Part shown: one piece after another, positions 1 to 7,536 of the stretch
Layout of the letters: each line of letters begins with the position of its first letter
Position numbering within the stretch: position 1 is the stretch's first letter
NCBI RefSeq assembly: GCF_001050345.1
Contig: NZ_LFMW01000012.1
Location: forward strand, 515,471 to 579,470
Direction: 5' to 3'
DNA: 64,000 bases
Origin: Pseudomonas fildesensis
Lineage (GTDB): Bacteria > Pseudomonadota > Gammaproteobacteria > Pseudomonadales > Pseudomonadaceae
Notes under the pieces: model-generated
Told to the model about the DNA's origin: nothing
What the model saw: the letters and a program-made list of their open reading frames with translations, nothing else
The model's database searches: none
Position numbers and translations under genes: made by a program

Positions 1-184
1 CGACGGCCTGTACGGCGTGGACCTCAAGCAGTCCGGCGACAAGGTGGTGGTGATCGAGGTCAACGACAACCCCAACCTCGATGCAGGTATCGAAGATGCC
101 TACTTGCAGGACGACCTGTATGGCCTGGTGCTGGAGGAATTTGTCCGACGCCTGGAATTGAAACGTCAGGGCCAGGTCTGGTGA
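1..184 (+). CDS. RimK-like ATP-grasp ligase, C-terminal end (partial)
   Basis: Only the last 60 codons lie in the window; the frame is open from base 2 and stops at TGA 182-184. The visible peptide contains the VIEVNDNPNLDAG segment, which is the metal- and ATP-binding C-terminal strand and loop of RimK-type ATP-grasp glutamate ligases (Glu and Asn coordinate Mg in this family). The end matches the long RimK family proteins of Pseudomonas. The next gene starts 6 bases after the stop, so the two are probably co-transcribed. The substrate cannot be told from this fragment. Confidence 0.75.
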   Translation, partial: DGLYGVDLKQSGDKVVVIEVNDNPNLDAGIEDAYLQDDLYGLVLEEFVRRLELKRQGQVW

Positions 185-190
185 GTCGCG

Positions 191-1123
191 ATGATCCAGC
201 GCTTTGAATTGACCGACGGCAAACTCAACACCGGGCAGGGCGATGATGTGCCGATCCTGCTGGTCAGCAACCCTGACGAGGCGGAGCGCGAATGGCTGCG
301 CGACCACCACAAGCTGGATGAACACGCGCTGGCCTCGGCGCTCGACCCCGACGAAGTCTCACGCATCGAATTTCACCCCGACAACCTGTTCCTGATCTGG
401 AAACGCCCGGAGAACTACTCCGGCGGCGGCAACCTGGTGTTCGAGGTGTCGTCCTGCGGCCTGCTCTTTTCGCCCGGCCGCCTGTTGGTGATTGCCACCG
501 ACGAAACCCCGCTGTCCGGGCTCGGCGCCCGCCGCCCGTTGCACACGCCGCTGGATGTGCTGCTCGACCTGCTGCTCAACAACATCCACCACTACCTGGG
601 CCACCTCAAGGTGATCAAACTGGTCGCGCGGGAGTTGCAGCAACAGTTCAACGCGTCCATGAGCAACCACCACCTGATGCAGATGTTCAGCCTCAGCGAA
701 AGCCTGATCTATTACATCAACGCCCTGCACAGCAATGGCGCGGTGCTGTCGCGGCTACGCAACCACGGCGAAAAGGAGCATTTCAGCGCCGAAATCCTCG
801 GCCTCATCGACGACCTGATCATCGAGAACCACCAGTGCTACAAACAGGCCGAGATCTATTCCAACGTGTTCTCCGGGCTGATCGACGCGCGTGGCAACCT
901 GATGAACAACAGCATGAACAACCTGCTGCGCAAGCTGACGTTGATCAACGTGGTGTTCCTGCCACTCAACCTGATTGCGAGTATTGGCGGCATGTCGGAA
1001 TTCAGCATGATGACGGCAGGGACGCCGTGGTGGGTGTCTTACCCGTTGTTTCTGACAGCGATGGGGTTGGGGGCAGGTTTGATGGTGCTGGGGTTAAAAC
1101 GGATTGCGGGTGCGACGATGTAA
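191..1123 (+). CDS. CorA-family divalent cation transporter (GMS variant)
   Basis: This 310-aa protein has the CorA/ZntB layout: a long soluble N-terminal domain, a coiled stalk around residues 140-240, and two C-terminal membrane helices from about residue 250. CorA proteins are pentameric inner-membrane channels for Mg, Co or Zn. The family signature at the end of the first helix is Gly-Met-Asn; here the helix ends in SIGGMSEFSM, so the Asn is replaced by Ser. The ATG at 191 follows a GGTGAG ribosome site that overlaps the end of the RimK-like gene. Ion and direction of transport cannot be assigned from sequence. Confidence 0.8.
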   Translation: MIQRFELTDGKLNTGQGDDVPILLVSNPDEAEREWLRDHHKLDEHALASALDPDEVSRIEFHPDNLFLIWKRPENYSGGGNLVFEVSSCGLLFSPGRLLVIATDETPLSGLGARRPLHTPLDVLLDLLLNNIHHYLGHLKVIKLVARELQQQFNASMSNHHLMQMFSLSESLIYYINALHSNGAVLSRLRNHGEKEHFSAEILGLIDDLIIENHQCYKQAEIYSNVFSGLIDARGNLMNNSMNNLLRKLTLINVVFLPLNLIASIGGMSEFSMMTAGTPWWVSYPLFLTAMGLGAGLMVLGLKRIAGATM

Positions 1124-1125
1124 AT

Positions 1126-1215
1126 GTGGCGAGGGCGCTTGCTCCCGTTGGCGTGCGCAGCGCGCCTGATCCTGGGGCTGCTACGCAGCCCAACGGGAGC
1201 AGGCTCCCTCGCCAC
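1126..1215. repeat. REPIN, family A (GTGGCGAGGG type)
   Basis: Two inverted copies of a roughly 25-base palindromic unit (GTGGCGAGGGCGCTTGCTCC on the left and its near complement ending CTCGCCAC on the right) enclose a short spacer. It fills the gap between the convergent corA-like and map genes. Similar elements occur at 11979-12104 and 51267-51376. Confidence 0.85.
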
Positions 1216-1218
1216 AGG

Positions 1219-1980
1219 TTATTCGCCTGGCTGGTTTTGCAGGGTGAGCACCTCGAAACCCTCTGCGGTCACCGCCACGGTATGTTCCCACTGCGCCGAC
1301 AGGCTGTTGTCCTTGGTGACCACCGTCCAGCCATCCTTCAGGCCGCGCACCTTGGCGCTGCCCTGGTTGAGCATTGGCTCGACGGTAAACACCATGCCTT
1401 CACGCAGTTCCAACCCGGTGCCGGGGCGGCCGAAGTGCAGGATCTGCGGTTCTTCATGCATCTGGCGGCCGATGCCGTGGCCGCAGTATTCGCGCACTAC
1501 ACTGTAACCGTTGGCCTGGGCATGGCTCTGGATCGCATGGCCGATATCACCCAGGCGGGCGCCGGGCTTGACCTGGCGGATGCCGGCCCACATCGCTTCG
1601 AAGGTCATTTCCACCAGGCGCCGCGCTTTGGGCGCGACGTTGCCGATCAGGTACATCTTGCTGGAATCGGCGATAAAACCGCCTTTTTCCAGGGTGATGT
1701 CGATGTTGATGATATCGCCGTCCTTGAGGATTTCCTTGGCGCTGGGCATGCCATGGCATACCACTTCGTTGATCGAGGTGTTGATGGAGAAGGGGTAGTC
1801 GTATTGCCCGAGGCTCGCGGGGCGGGCTTTCAGGTCATTGCGGATGAAGGCTTCGACGGCGCTGTCCAGCTCCAGGGTGGAGCGGCCGGCGACGACAAAA
1901 CTGTCGAGCATCGTGAACACTTGGGCGAGCAAACGCCCGGATTCGCGCATCACGGCAAGTTGTTTGGCGGTCTTGATCAT
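1219..1980 (-). CDS. map: Type I methionine aminopeptidase
   Basis: The 253-aa product removes the initiator methionine from nascent proteins in the cytosol. It carries the type I pita-bread fold signatures, including the segment HGIGRQMHEEPQILH around the metal-binding His and the later TVEPM glutamate motif. The ATG at 1980-1978 is chosen because it overlaps the stop of the upstream ParD-like gene (TGATG), which points to translational coupling; the frame is open further upstream, but that part is only a shadow of the neighbour. Pseudomonads usually have another map gene next to rpsB, so this is probably a second copy, which is inference. Confidence 0.9.
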   Translation of the reverse strand: MIKTAKQLAVMRESGRLLAQVFTMLDSFVVAGRSTLELDSAVEAFIRNDLKARPASLGQYDYPFSINTSINEVVCHGMPSAKEILKDGDIINIDITLEKGGFIADSSKMYLIGNVAPKARRLVEMTFEAMWAGIRQVKPGARLGDIGHAIQSHAQANGYSVVREYCGHGIGRQMHEEPQILHFGRPGTGLELREGMVFTVEPMLNQGSAKVRGLKDGWTVVTKDNSLSAQWEHTVAVTAEGFEVLTLQNQPGE

Positions 1981-2180
1981 CAACTGCGCCCCCGGATCAG
2001 GTCGGGTTTGTCCAGCAACAGTTTGTTGATCAACTCGTTGTAGGGCAGGTTGGGGTTGAGCTCGGCCAACAGGCCGATCTTGATCCAGAACTCGGCCTGG
2101 GCGTTGATGGAGCGGTCCATCGCGGCGCTGGCCAGGCGCAGTTGTTCGTGCAGTTGGTCGGTGATCTTGACGATACCCAT
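1980..2180 (-). CDS. ParD-like ribbon-helix-helix protein
   Basis: This 66-aa protein matches the ParD-like antitoxin family by its short N-terminal strand (GIVKITDQLHEQ) followed by two helices, as in ribbon-helix-helix DNA-binding dimers. The stop overlaps the start of map by one base. No ParE-like or other known toxin gene is next to it; its partner in the operon is methionine aminopeptidase. An 18-bp palindrome 27 bases upstream (2207-2224) is a plausible operator for self-regulation. An in-frame GTG at 2189 is an alternative start; neither start has a strong ribosome site. Confidence 0.75.
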   Translation of the reverse strand: MGIVKITDQLHEQLRLASAAMDRSINAQAEFWIKIGLLAELNPNLPYNELINKLLLDKPDLIRGRS

Positions 2181-2206
2181 GGGGTTCACTGTGTTGATTT
2201 AATATA

Positions 2207-2224
2207 CAAAGCGTATACGTTTCG
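2207..2224. promoter_or_regulatory. Palindromic putative operator of the ParD-like/map operon
   Basis: The sequence CAAAGCGTATACGTTTCG has a perfect central CGTATACG palindrome, and its flanks match as CxAA/TTxG; a further GTATGC follows. It sits just upstream of the ParD-like gene, where an RHH protein would repress its own operon. That the ParD-like protein binds it is inference. Confidence 0.5.
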
Positions 2225-2343
2225 TATGCTGACCGTAAACCCCTGGGCGCCAAATGGCGGTTTGCGATTGACTTGCCCCGCAGCTGGCGGTTAATTTCAA
2301 TTCATGACATTTCAAGCCTTTCGTGCCCAGCCAAGCATTATTA

Positions 2344-2364
2344 CCGCCATTCCTCATTTGGCGG
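2344..2364 (+). other. Hairpin in the leader of the threonine dehydratase gene
   Basis: CCGCCA and TGGCGG are separated by a 9-base loop. The hairpin lies 20 bases before an intrinsic terminator and about 90 bases before the ATG at 2454, so it could be part of an attenuator or a small RNA. Confidence 0.35.
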
Positions 2365-2384
2365 GATAGCGCACGGCTGCACCC

Positions 2385-2414
2385 AAACCCGCCCTAGAGG
2401 CGGGTTTTGTTTTT
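2385..2414 (+). terminator. Rho-independent terminator upstream of threonine dehydratase
   Basis: AAACCCGCC and GGCGGGTTT form a 9-bp stem around a CTAGA loop, followed by TGTTTTT. It is placed in front of, not behind, a plus-strand gene, so it must end either a leader transcript (attenuation) or an unannotated small RNA starting between about 2230 and 2340. Confidence 0.75.
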
Positions 2415-2453
2415 CCGTCTCCAGCGCCCTTTGCACAACGCCAGGAGACACCC

Positions 2454-3476
2454 ATGAGCACCTGTCCCGTCCCCCGCACCGCCGATGCGGGATTGCTTGA
2501 ACACTATGTGAAAAAGATCCTCGCCGCGCCGGTTTACGACCTGGCCGTGCGCACGCCCCTGCAAGCCGCGTCAGCGTTATCGGCATTGCTCGGCAACCAC
2601 GTATTGCTCAAGCGCGAAGACCTTCAGCCGACCTTTTCCTTCAAGATTCGCGGTGCCTACAACAAGCTGATGCAACTCACTGACGAGCAACGGGCGCGGG
2701 GTGTGGTCACCGCATCGGCAGGCAATCACGCGCAAGGCGTGGCGCTGGCAGCGCGGGAATTGGCGATCAAAGCCAGCATCGTCATGCCCTGCAGCACCCC
2801 GGAGTTGAAAGTCCTCGGCGTGCGCTCCCGGGGGGCCGAAGCGGTGCTGCACGGTGAGAGCTTTCCGTTTGCGCTGGCCCATGCGCTGCAATTGGCCGAG
2901 ACGTCCGGTTGCACCTTCGTCTCACCGTTCGATGACCCGGACGTGATCGCGGGCCAAGGCACCGTGGCCATGGAGATCCTGCGCCAGCAGCAGGGCCCGC
3001 TGGACGCTATCTTTGTACCGGTAGGCGGCGGTGGCTTGATCGCGGGCATTGCAGCCTACGTCAAATACCTGCGCCCCGAGGTGCGCATCGTCGGCGTCGA
3101 ACCCCAGGGTTCCAGTTGCCTGCTGGCCGCCTTGCGTGCCGGTGAGCGCGTGGTGCTGCCCAGCGTCGACGGGTTTGCCGATGGCACCGCCGTGGCGCAG
3201 ATCGGCGCGTATGGCTTTGAAATCTGCCGCAATTGGGTGGATGAAGTCATCACCGTCAGCAATGACCAGTTGTGCAGCGCGATCAAGCTGATCTACGACG
3301 ATACGCGCTCCATCACCGAGCCTTCCGGAGCGTTGGCGGTGGCAGGTATTCGCAAGTACGTCCGGGAGACGGGCGCACGTGGGCAGACGTTGGTAGCGGT
3401 TAATTCCGGGGCCAATATCAACTTTGATAGTTTGCGATATGTTGCTGAAAGAGTCGCTGCACAAGGCGCTGTTTAA
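2454..3476 (+). CDS. Threonine dehydratase, short form (PLP-dependent)
   Basis: The 340-aa product deaminates threonine (and probably serine) to 2-oxobutyrate, the first step of isoleucine synthesis or of threonine breakdown. The PLP lysine lies in SFKIRGAYNKL near residue 60, followed by SAGNHAQGVALAA and the glycine-rich phosphate loop VGGGGLIAGIA. It has only the catalytic fold II domain and lacks the C-terminal ACT-like regulatory region of biosynthetic IlvA (about 500 aa), so allosteric inhibition by isoleucine is unlikely. AGGAG lies 7 bases before the ATG. A terminator hairpin in the leader suggests control by attenuation. Confidence 0.85.
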   Translation: MSTCPVPRTADAGLLEHYVKKILAAPVYDLAVRTPLQAASALSALLGNHVLLKREDLQPTFSFKIRGAYNKLMQLTDEQRARGVVTASAGNHAQGVALAARELAIKASIVMPCSTPELKVLGVRSRGAEAVLHGESFPFALAHALQLAETSGCTFVSPFDDPDVIAGQGTVAMEILRQQQGPLDAIFVPVGGGGLIAGIAAYVKYLRPEVRIVGVEPQGSSCLLAALRAGERVVLPSVDGFADGTAVAQIGAYGFEICRNWVDEVITVSNDQLCSAIKLIYDDTRSITEPSGALAVAGIRKYVRETGARGQTLVAVNSGANINFDSLRYVAERVAAQGAV

Positions 3477-3633
3477 ACACGAGGTGCAGGGTTAAACGTT
3501 TAATCGAAGCGGTTCGGCGATGATGCGCGCCGAGCGAATTTGAGTTGAACCAAGTTATACAAAACCGCACGGCGCTTATGAGGAAAGGTTACAACGGGAT
3601 CGGATTTTGCCGAGTAGGCTTGTTGATTGTAAG

Positions 3634-3675
3634 CGTCTTCCAAGGCTGGAAAGACGTGGCAGGCACGCGCCTGCC
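3634..3675 (+). other. Two tandem hairpins upstream of the DUF1652 gene
   Basis: CGTCTTCCA/TGGAAAGACG (3634-3656, small mismatch) is followed directly by the perfect stem GGCAGGC-acgc-GCCTGCC (3658-3675). No T-run follows, so this looks more like a structured 5' leader than a terminator. The rest of the 3477-3732 gap shows nothing else I can name. Confidence 0.35.
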
Positions 3676-3732
3676 AACACCTTGAGTATTGATAACAATC
3701 AATTGGCAGTCTCAAAAAAGGAGAGGTTGGCC

Positions 3733-4002
3733 ATGCTTTCGGAATTAGAACTGCGCGGCATTATTGAAGGAAGTTTCCTGCCCAATCGGTGCGAATGCAC
3801 CAAAGCCGATGATGCTTCCTTGACGATCAAGGTGTATGACCACCGCGACCGTGATCGGGTGCATTTGGAAGTCAAAGGCATAAACGCCGATAAACTCGAC
3901 AGCAGTCGAGCCCTTTGCAACCTGATCACCGGGTTGCGTGAAGACCTCAAACATTCGCACACACCCGTTTTGCAGCGAGCAGCGGGGCGTGCTTACTACT
4001 AG
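3733..4002 (+). CDS. DUF1652 domain protein
   Basis: This 89-aa soluble protein matches the DUF1652 family of small Pseudomonas proteins by its opening (LELRGIIEGSFLPNRCEC) and overall length. The function is not known. The ATG at 3733 has an AAAGGAG ribosome site 9 bases upstream; the open frame extends further upstream without a comparable site. It is convergent with the membrane protein gene at 4003, with the two stop codons adjacent and no room for a separate terminator. Two hairpins lie in its leader. Confidence 0.75.
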   Translation: MLSELELRGIIEGSFLPNRCECTKADDASLTIKVYDHRDRDRVHLEVKGINADKLDSSRALCNLITGLREDLKHSHTPVLQRAAGRAYY

Positions 4003-4401
4003 CTAGCGCGACGTTTGAGGTTGAGTCACTGAAGCCTTGTGGGCCTGGATAAACGCCAGGCCCAATACGGTTTCTGTTGCCACTGCCAGCAGAATTCCAG
4101 GGCCTGCGTGGCCGCTGATCCACTCACTCAACCCCAGTGCCGCGAGCACAAAACAGCCGGTGATAAACCCAAGGGTCACGGCACGTCGCGTGTCGCAAGG
4201 CACAGCATGGCGAATGCGGTAGAACATGACGCCGAGGGCCAGAAACAGCGCGGCGTTGCGTCGAGCGACGAGCCCTGTAGCGCTGGAATATTCCACATCC
4301 CACATCAATAACAGCAGGTCAGGGCGCACTCCCCAGATCAATGCGAGGGCGAAGCACAGGCATGCGGTGAAGGTGGCGAGGGTGCGAAAACTCAACGACA
4401 T
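4003..4401 (-). CDS. Small four-helix membrane protein of unknown function
   Basis: The 132-aa protein has hydrophobic stretches near residues 5-22, 44-62, 74-92 and 98-117, so it is probably an inner-membrane protein with four helices. I do not recognise a family signature. The ATG at 4401 follows AAAGGA. It stands alone on the minus strand, upstream of a repeat and convergent with the DUF1652 gene. Confidence 0.65.
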   Translation of the reverse strand: MSLSFRTLATFTACLCFALALIWGVRPDLLLLMWDVEYSSATGLVARRNAALFLALGVMFYRIRHAVPCDTRRAVTLGFITGCFVLAALGLSEWISGHAGPGILLAVATETVLGLAFIQAHKASVTQPQTSR

Positions 4402-4470
4402 GACGAATCCTTTCGGCGTTGTGACAAGAGCGCAAGAATACCCTGTTGTGCGCTATTTGTGATGCCATTT

Positions 4471-4573
4471 GGAGGCGTTGTCGAGCTTCAGCGAGGCTGC
4501 GATGCAGGCGCAGCGGTTTTGCAGGCACACCGAGGCGATCCTATCGCAGCCTCGCTTGAGCTCGACAGCTCCT
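4471..4573. repeat. REPIN-like inverted repeat, family E
   Basis: The left arm GGAGGCGTTGTCGAGC continues as AGCGAGGCTGCGAT; the right arm is its complement, ATCGCAGCCTCGCT, then GCTCGACAGCTCC. A spacer of about 40 bases separates the arms. This is the only copy of this family in the window. Confidence 0.8.
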
Positions 4574-4597
4574 ACATGGATCCGCTTCGTTCATGCC

Positions 4598-4855
4598 TCA
4601 ATTCTGGAAGCTGCAGGCATCCGACAGCTTGAGATACCCCACATCTTCAACTTTCCCGGCCTTGTCCACGAACTTGATATCGGCGTCGATGACCTTGCAG
4701 TCATTGGTCGGGGTTTCGTTCATGGCAATGACCTTGCTGATGTTCAAGGGCATGCCGTATTGATAGGGCACCGGTTTTTGATCGTCTGCCTGGGCAAGGC
4801 CCGAGGATGCCGACAGCGCCAATACGCCGCCCAGCATTAAAGTACGCAGTTTCAT
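4598..4855 (-). CDS. DUF2790 periplasmic protein
   Basis: The 85-aa precursor begins with a clear Sec signal peptide (MKLRTLMLGGVLALSASSGLAQA, cleavage predicted after AQA) and continues as a small domain with two cysteines near the end, as in the DUF2790 family of Pseudomonas. Its role is unknown; relatives are small exported proteins. The ATG at 4855 is preceded by GGAGAA; an upstream in-frame start would place residues before the signal peptide. Confidence 0.75.
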   Translation of the reverse strand: MKLRTLMLGGVLALSASSGLAQADDQKPVPYQYGMPLNISKVIAMNETPTNDCKVIDADIKFVDKAGKVEDVGYLKLSDACSFQN

Positions 4856-4946
4856 GAAGGTTCTCCGCAAGGGGTACGCCTTCAATCTCGGCTTGCGGGA
4901 TTAACCATCGATTAATGTTGCCGTTGCTGACAAAACCTTCATCTTT

Positions 4947-4971
4947 GCAGGCCACGGAATACGTGGCCTGC
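4947..4971 (-). terminator. Strong hairpin after mtlZ, possible operon terminator
   Basis: GCAGGCCACG and CGTGGCCTGC form a perfect 10-bp stem with a 5-base loop, 25 bases past the mtlZ stop. On the minus strand it is followed by AAAGATG instead of a T-run, so it may be a transcript-stabilising end rather than a classical intrinsic terminator. Confidence 0.45.
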
Positions 4972-4995
4972 GTGTTGGTTGTTGAGGCGAGTGAC

Positions 4996-5934
4996 TTAGT
5001 CGAGTTGTCGGCGATACGGCAGGTCCGGGCCGGTCTTGCCACAGGTCAAGGCGGCAGCGCGAATGGCGAAGGTCAGCATGCTCTCGATCTGCGCGCGGCT
5101 CAGCTGTTGCAGCCCTTCCACCGAGTCCAATTGCTGCTCGGTCAGCCAGGCAATCAACGCCGCCTGGAAAGTATCCCCGGCACCGACCGTATCGGCCATC
5201 ACCACCTTCACTGCCGGTTGCGACCAGGTGCCGTGTTGGCGGCTGAATACACTGGCGCCGTCACCCCCACGGGTGAGGAACACCAGCTGGCAACGGTGCT
5301 GCAACCAGCCCTGCAACACGCTTTCCGGCGATTGATCGGGGTAGAGCAGGTGCAGGTCTTCATCGCTGACCTTGATCAGGTCGGCATGCTTGACCAGCTC
5401 CGCGACGCGGTCGCGCCACAGCTGGATATCCGGCTGGGGGTTAAGCCGCACGTTGGGGTCGAGGCTGATCAGGCGCTTGCCGCTTTCGCGCTTGACCAGG
5501 GTCAGCAGGGTGTCGCCAATCGGCTGTACCACCAACGAGAATGAACCGATGTGCAGCCCGCGAATGTCATCGTCCAATACCGGCAGGTGCGCGACTTCCA
5601 GTTGGCGGTCGGCGCAGCCTTCGCCGCGAAAGCTGTATTGCGGCGAGCCGTTGGCGCCCACGGCGACCATCGCCAGGGTGGTCGGTGCGGCGAATTCCAC
5701 CAGGTAGTCTTCGCTTACCCCTTCATCCTTGAGCACCTGCAACAAGCGGCGCCCGAGGAAGTCGGTGGACACGCCGCCGAACAACCCGGCTTCGATCCCA
5801 AGACGGCGTAACCCCACCGCCACGTTGAACGGTGAGCCGCCGGCAATCGCCGTGTAATTGACCTTGGACGCCTGCCCGCTGGCATCCTCCTCGCTGAAAA
5901 AATCAAACAGCGCTTCACCACACACCAGATACAT
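4996..5934 (-). CDS. mtlZ: Fructokinase of the mannitol operon (PfkB family)
   Basis: The 312-aa kinase phosphorylates fructose made by mannitol dehydrogenase. It has the PfkB fold: an N-terminal substrate loop with the GGSPFNVAVGLRRLG motif near residue 32 and the C-terminal anion-hole motif DTVGAGDTFQAAL, whose Asp is the catalytic base. It is the last gene of the mtl cluster, 12 bases after mtlY, and a strong hairpin follows. The order and content match the P. fluorescens mtlEFGKDYZ operon, which is the basis for the gene name. Confidence 0.92.
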   Translation of the reverse strand: MYLVCGEALFDFFSEEDASGQASKVNYTAIAGGSPFNVAVGLRRLGIEAGLFGGVSTDFLGRRLLQVLKDEGVSEDYLVEFAAPTTLAMVAVGANGSPQYSFRGEGCADRQLEVAHLPVLDDDIRGLHIGSFSLVVQPIGDTLLTLVKRESGKRLISLDPNVRLNPQPDIQLWRDRVAELVKHADLIKVSDEDLHLLYPDQSPESVLQGWLQHRCQLVFLTRGGDGASVFSRQHGTWSQPAVKVVMADTVGAGDTFQAALIAWLTEQQLDSVEGLQQLSRAQIESMLTFAIRAAALTCGKTGPDLPYRRQLD

Positions 5935-5946
5935 AGTCGTTCGCTC

Positions 5947-7428
5947 TTAAAGGGTTGCAACGTGCTGTTGATAGCGCTCGTAAGCTTGTTGATAGGCACT
6001 GACACTGGACGCCACCGGCAGCGTGCGGCTGGCCGGGTCGACACTCACACATTTCTCGCACAGGGCCGCCAGGCTTTCGCCGGACTGGCACCACGCCGCC
6101 TGGATCGCCGCGCCCAGGGCCGCGGCTTCGCTTTGTTCGGTGCAGATAACTTCGGTGTTCATGATATCGGCAACCATCTGGCGCCACACCGGGCTTTTTG
6201 AACCTCCGCCGATCAAGCGGATGCGCAGGCTTTGCAGGCCGGTCTGGCGCAGCAGGTCGAGGCCGTAACGCAGGCCGAAGGTGGCGCCCTCGACTACCGC
6301 GCGGCACAGGTTGGCGCGCGTCAGGTTGGTCATGGTCAGGCCGTGCAGGCTGCCGGTGGCGTGGGGCAGGGCGGGCACGCGCTCGCCGTTGAGGAACGGC
6401 AGCATGCTCACGCCGTCGGCGCCAATCGGGGCCTGTTCGACCAGCGCGTTGAACGCGGTGAGGTCGAGCTCGAACAGCTCGCGAATCACCCCGGTGGCGT
6501 TGGTCAGGTTCATCGTGCAGATCAACGGCAACCAGCCGCCGCTGGACGAGCAGAACGTCGCGACGGATGCCTGGGGGCTGACATTTGCCTGGTCGGAAAA
6601 CGCGTAGACAGTGCCCGATGACCCCAGGCTCATGGTGATCACGCCGGAGGCGATATTGCCGGTGCCGATGGCGCCCATCATGTTGTCGCCGCCGCCGCTG
6701 GAAACGATGGCATTGGGGTTGATACCCAGGCGTTCGGCGATGGCCGGGAGGATGGTGCCCACGGCTTGATCGGCTTCGATCAGTTGAGGCAGCGCCGCTT
6801 CAAGGCGCCCGCTCGGGTCGATGTGCTTGAGCAACGCCACATCCCATTCACGGCTGCGCACGTTGAAGTAGCCGGTGCCCGAGGCATCGCCGTATTCCGC
6901 GACGGCGCGGCCGGTGAGCCAGTAATTGAGATAGTCGTGGGGCAGCAGGATATGCGCGATGCGCGCGAAAATGTCAGGGTGCTGCTCACGGGTCCAGAGC
7001 AATTTGGACACGGTGTAGCCCGGCGCAATCGCTACGCCCAGGCGTTCCAGCGAGCCGCTTTCGCCACCGAGGTGCTGCAGCAGTCGGTCGTTTTCCGGCG
7101 CGGTTTCGGTGTCGCACCACAGCTTGGCGGGGCGCAGCACCTGGCCGCTGTCATCGAGCAATACCAGGCCGTGTTGTTGGCCGGAGACGCCGATGCCGAG
7201 GATGTCCTGGCCGTCCACGCCGGCCTGTTGCAGGGCGCGGTGGGTGGCTTCGGTGAAGGCGTCCAGCCATTCCTGGGTGTGCTGCTCGCGGCGGCCATTG
7301 GCGCCGCTGATCAGCGTGTGAGCGGCGGCGCCGAGGCCCAGGACCTTGCCGCTGGAGGCGTCGAGGACGATGGCTTTGGTGCCTTGGGTACCGCAGTCGA
7401 TGCCGAGAAACAGGTTTTGCTGGGTCAT
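5947..7428 (-). CDS. mtlY: Xylulokinase of the mannitol/arabitol operon (FGGY)
   Basis: The 493-aa protein is a FGGY-family sugar kinase; the opening LGIDCGTQGTKAIVLD is the phosphate-1 ATP-binding motif, and GGGSKSPVWRQMVAD near residue 405 is the adenosine motif. It phosphorylates D-xylulose formed from arabitol by MtlD. It lies between mtlD and mtlZ; the 108-base gap to mtlD contains a REP hairpin at 7471-7524 that could affect relative expression of the two halves of the operon. Confidence 0.92.
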   Translation of the reverse strand: MTQQNLFLGIDCGTQGTKAIVLDASSGKVLGLGAAAHTLISGANGRREQHTQEWLDAFTEATHRALQQAGVDGQDILGIGVSGQQHGLVLLDDSGQVLRPAKLWCDTETAPENDRLLQHLGGESGSLERLGVAIAPGYTVSKLLWTREQHPDIFARIAHILLPHDYLNYWLTGRAVAEYGDASGTGYFNVRSREWDVALLKHIDPSGRLEAALPQLIEADQAVGTILPAIAERLGINPNAIVSSGGGDNMMGAIGTGNIASGVITMSLGSSGTVYAFSDQANVSPQASVATFCSSSGGWLPLICTMNLTNATGVIRELFELDLTAFNALVEQAPIGADGVSMLPFLNGERVPALPHATGSLHGLTMTNLTRANLCRAVVEGATFGLRYGLDLLRQTGLQSLRIRLIGGGSKSPVWRQMVADIMNTEVICTEQSEAAALGAAIQAAWCQSGESLAALCEKCVSVDPASRTLPVASSVSAYQQAYERYQQHVATL

Positions 7429-7470
7429 GATGATTTGCTCAGCATTATTGTTGGAGTGTCAATGCGGTCC

Positions 7471-7524
7471 AAATGTGGGAGGGGCGGGAGCAAGTCGAAT
7501 CGTCGCACCGCCCCTCCCACATTT
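7471..7524. repeat. REPIN, family B (AAATGTGGGAGGGG type), inside the mtl operon
   Basis: AAATGTGGGAGGGGCGG and its complement CCGCCCCTCCCACATTT form a 17-bp inverted repeat with a 20-base spacer. It lies between mtlD and mtlY, where the mRNA would fold into a long hairpin. Confidence 0.85.
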
Positions 7525-7536
7525 AACCCAGTTTCT

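Noticed and set aside
1980..2180. A toxin-antitoxin locus of ParDE type
   Set aside because: The antitoxin-like gene is followed by methionine aminopeptidase, and no small ParE-like toxin frame lies on either side.
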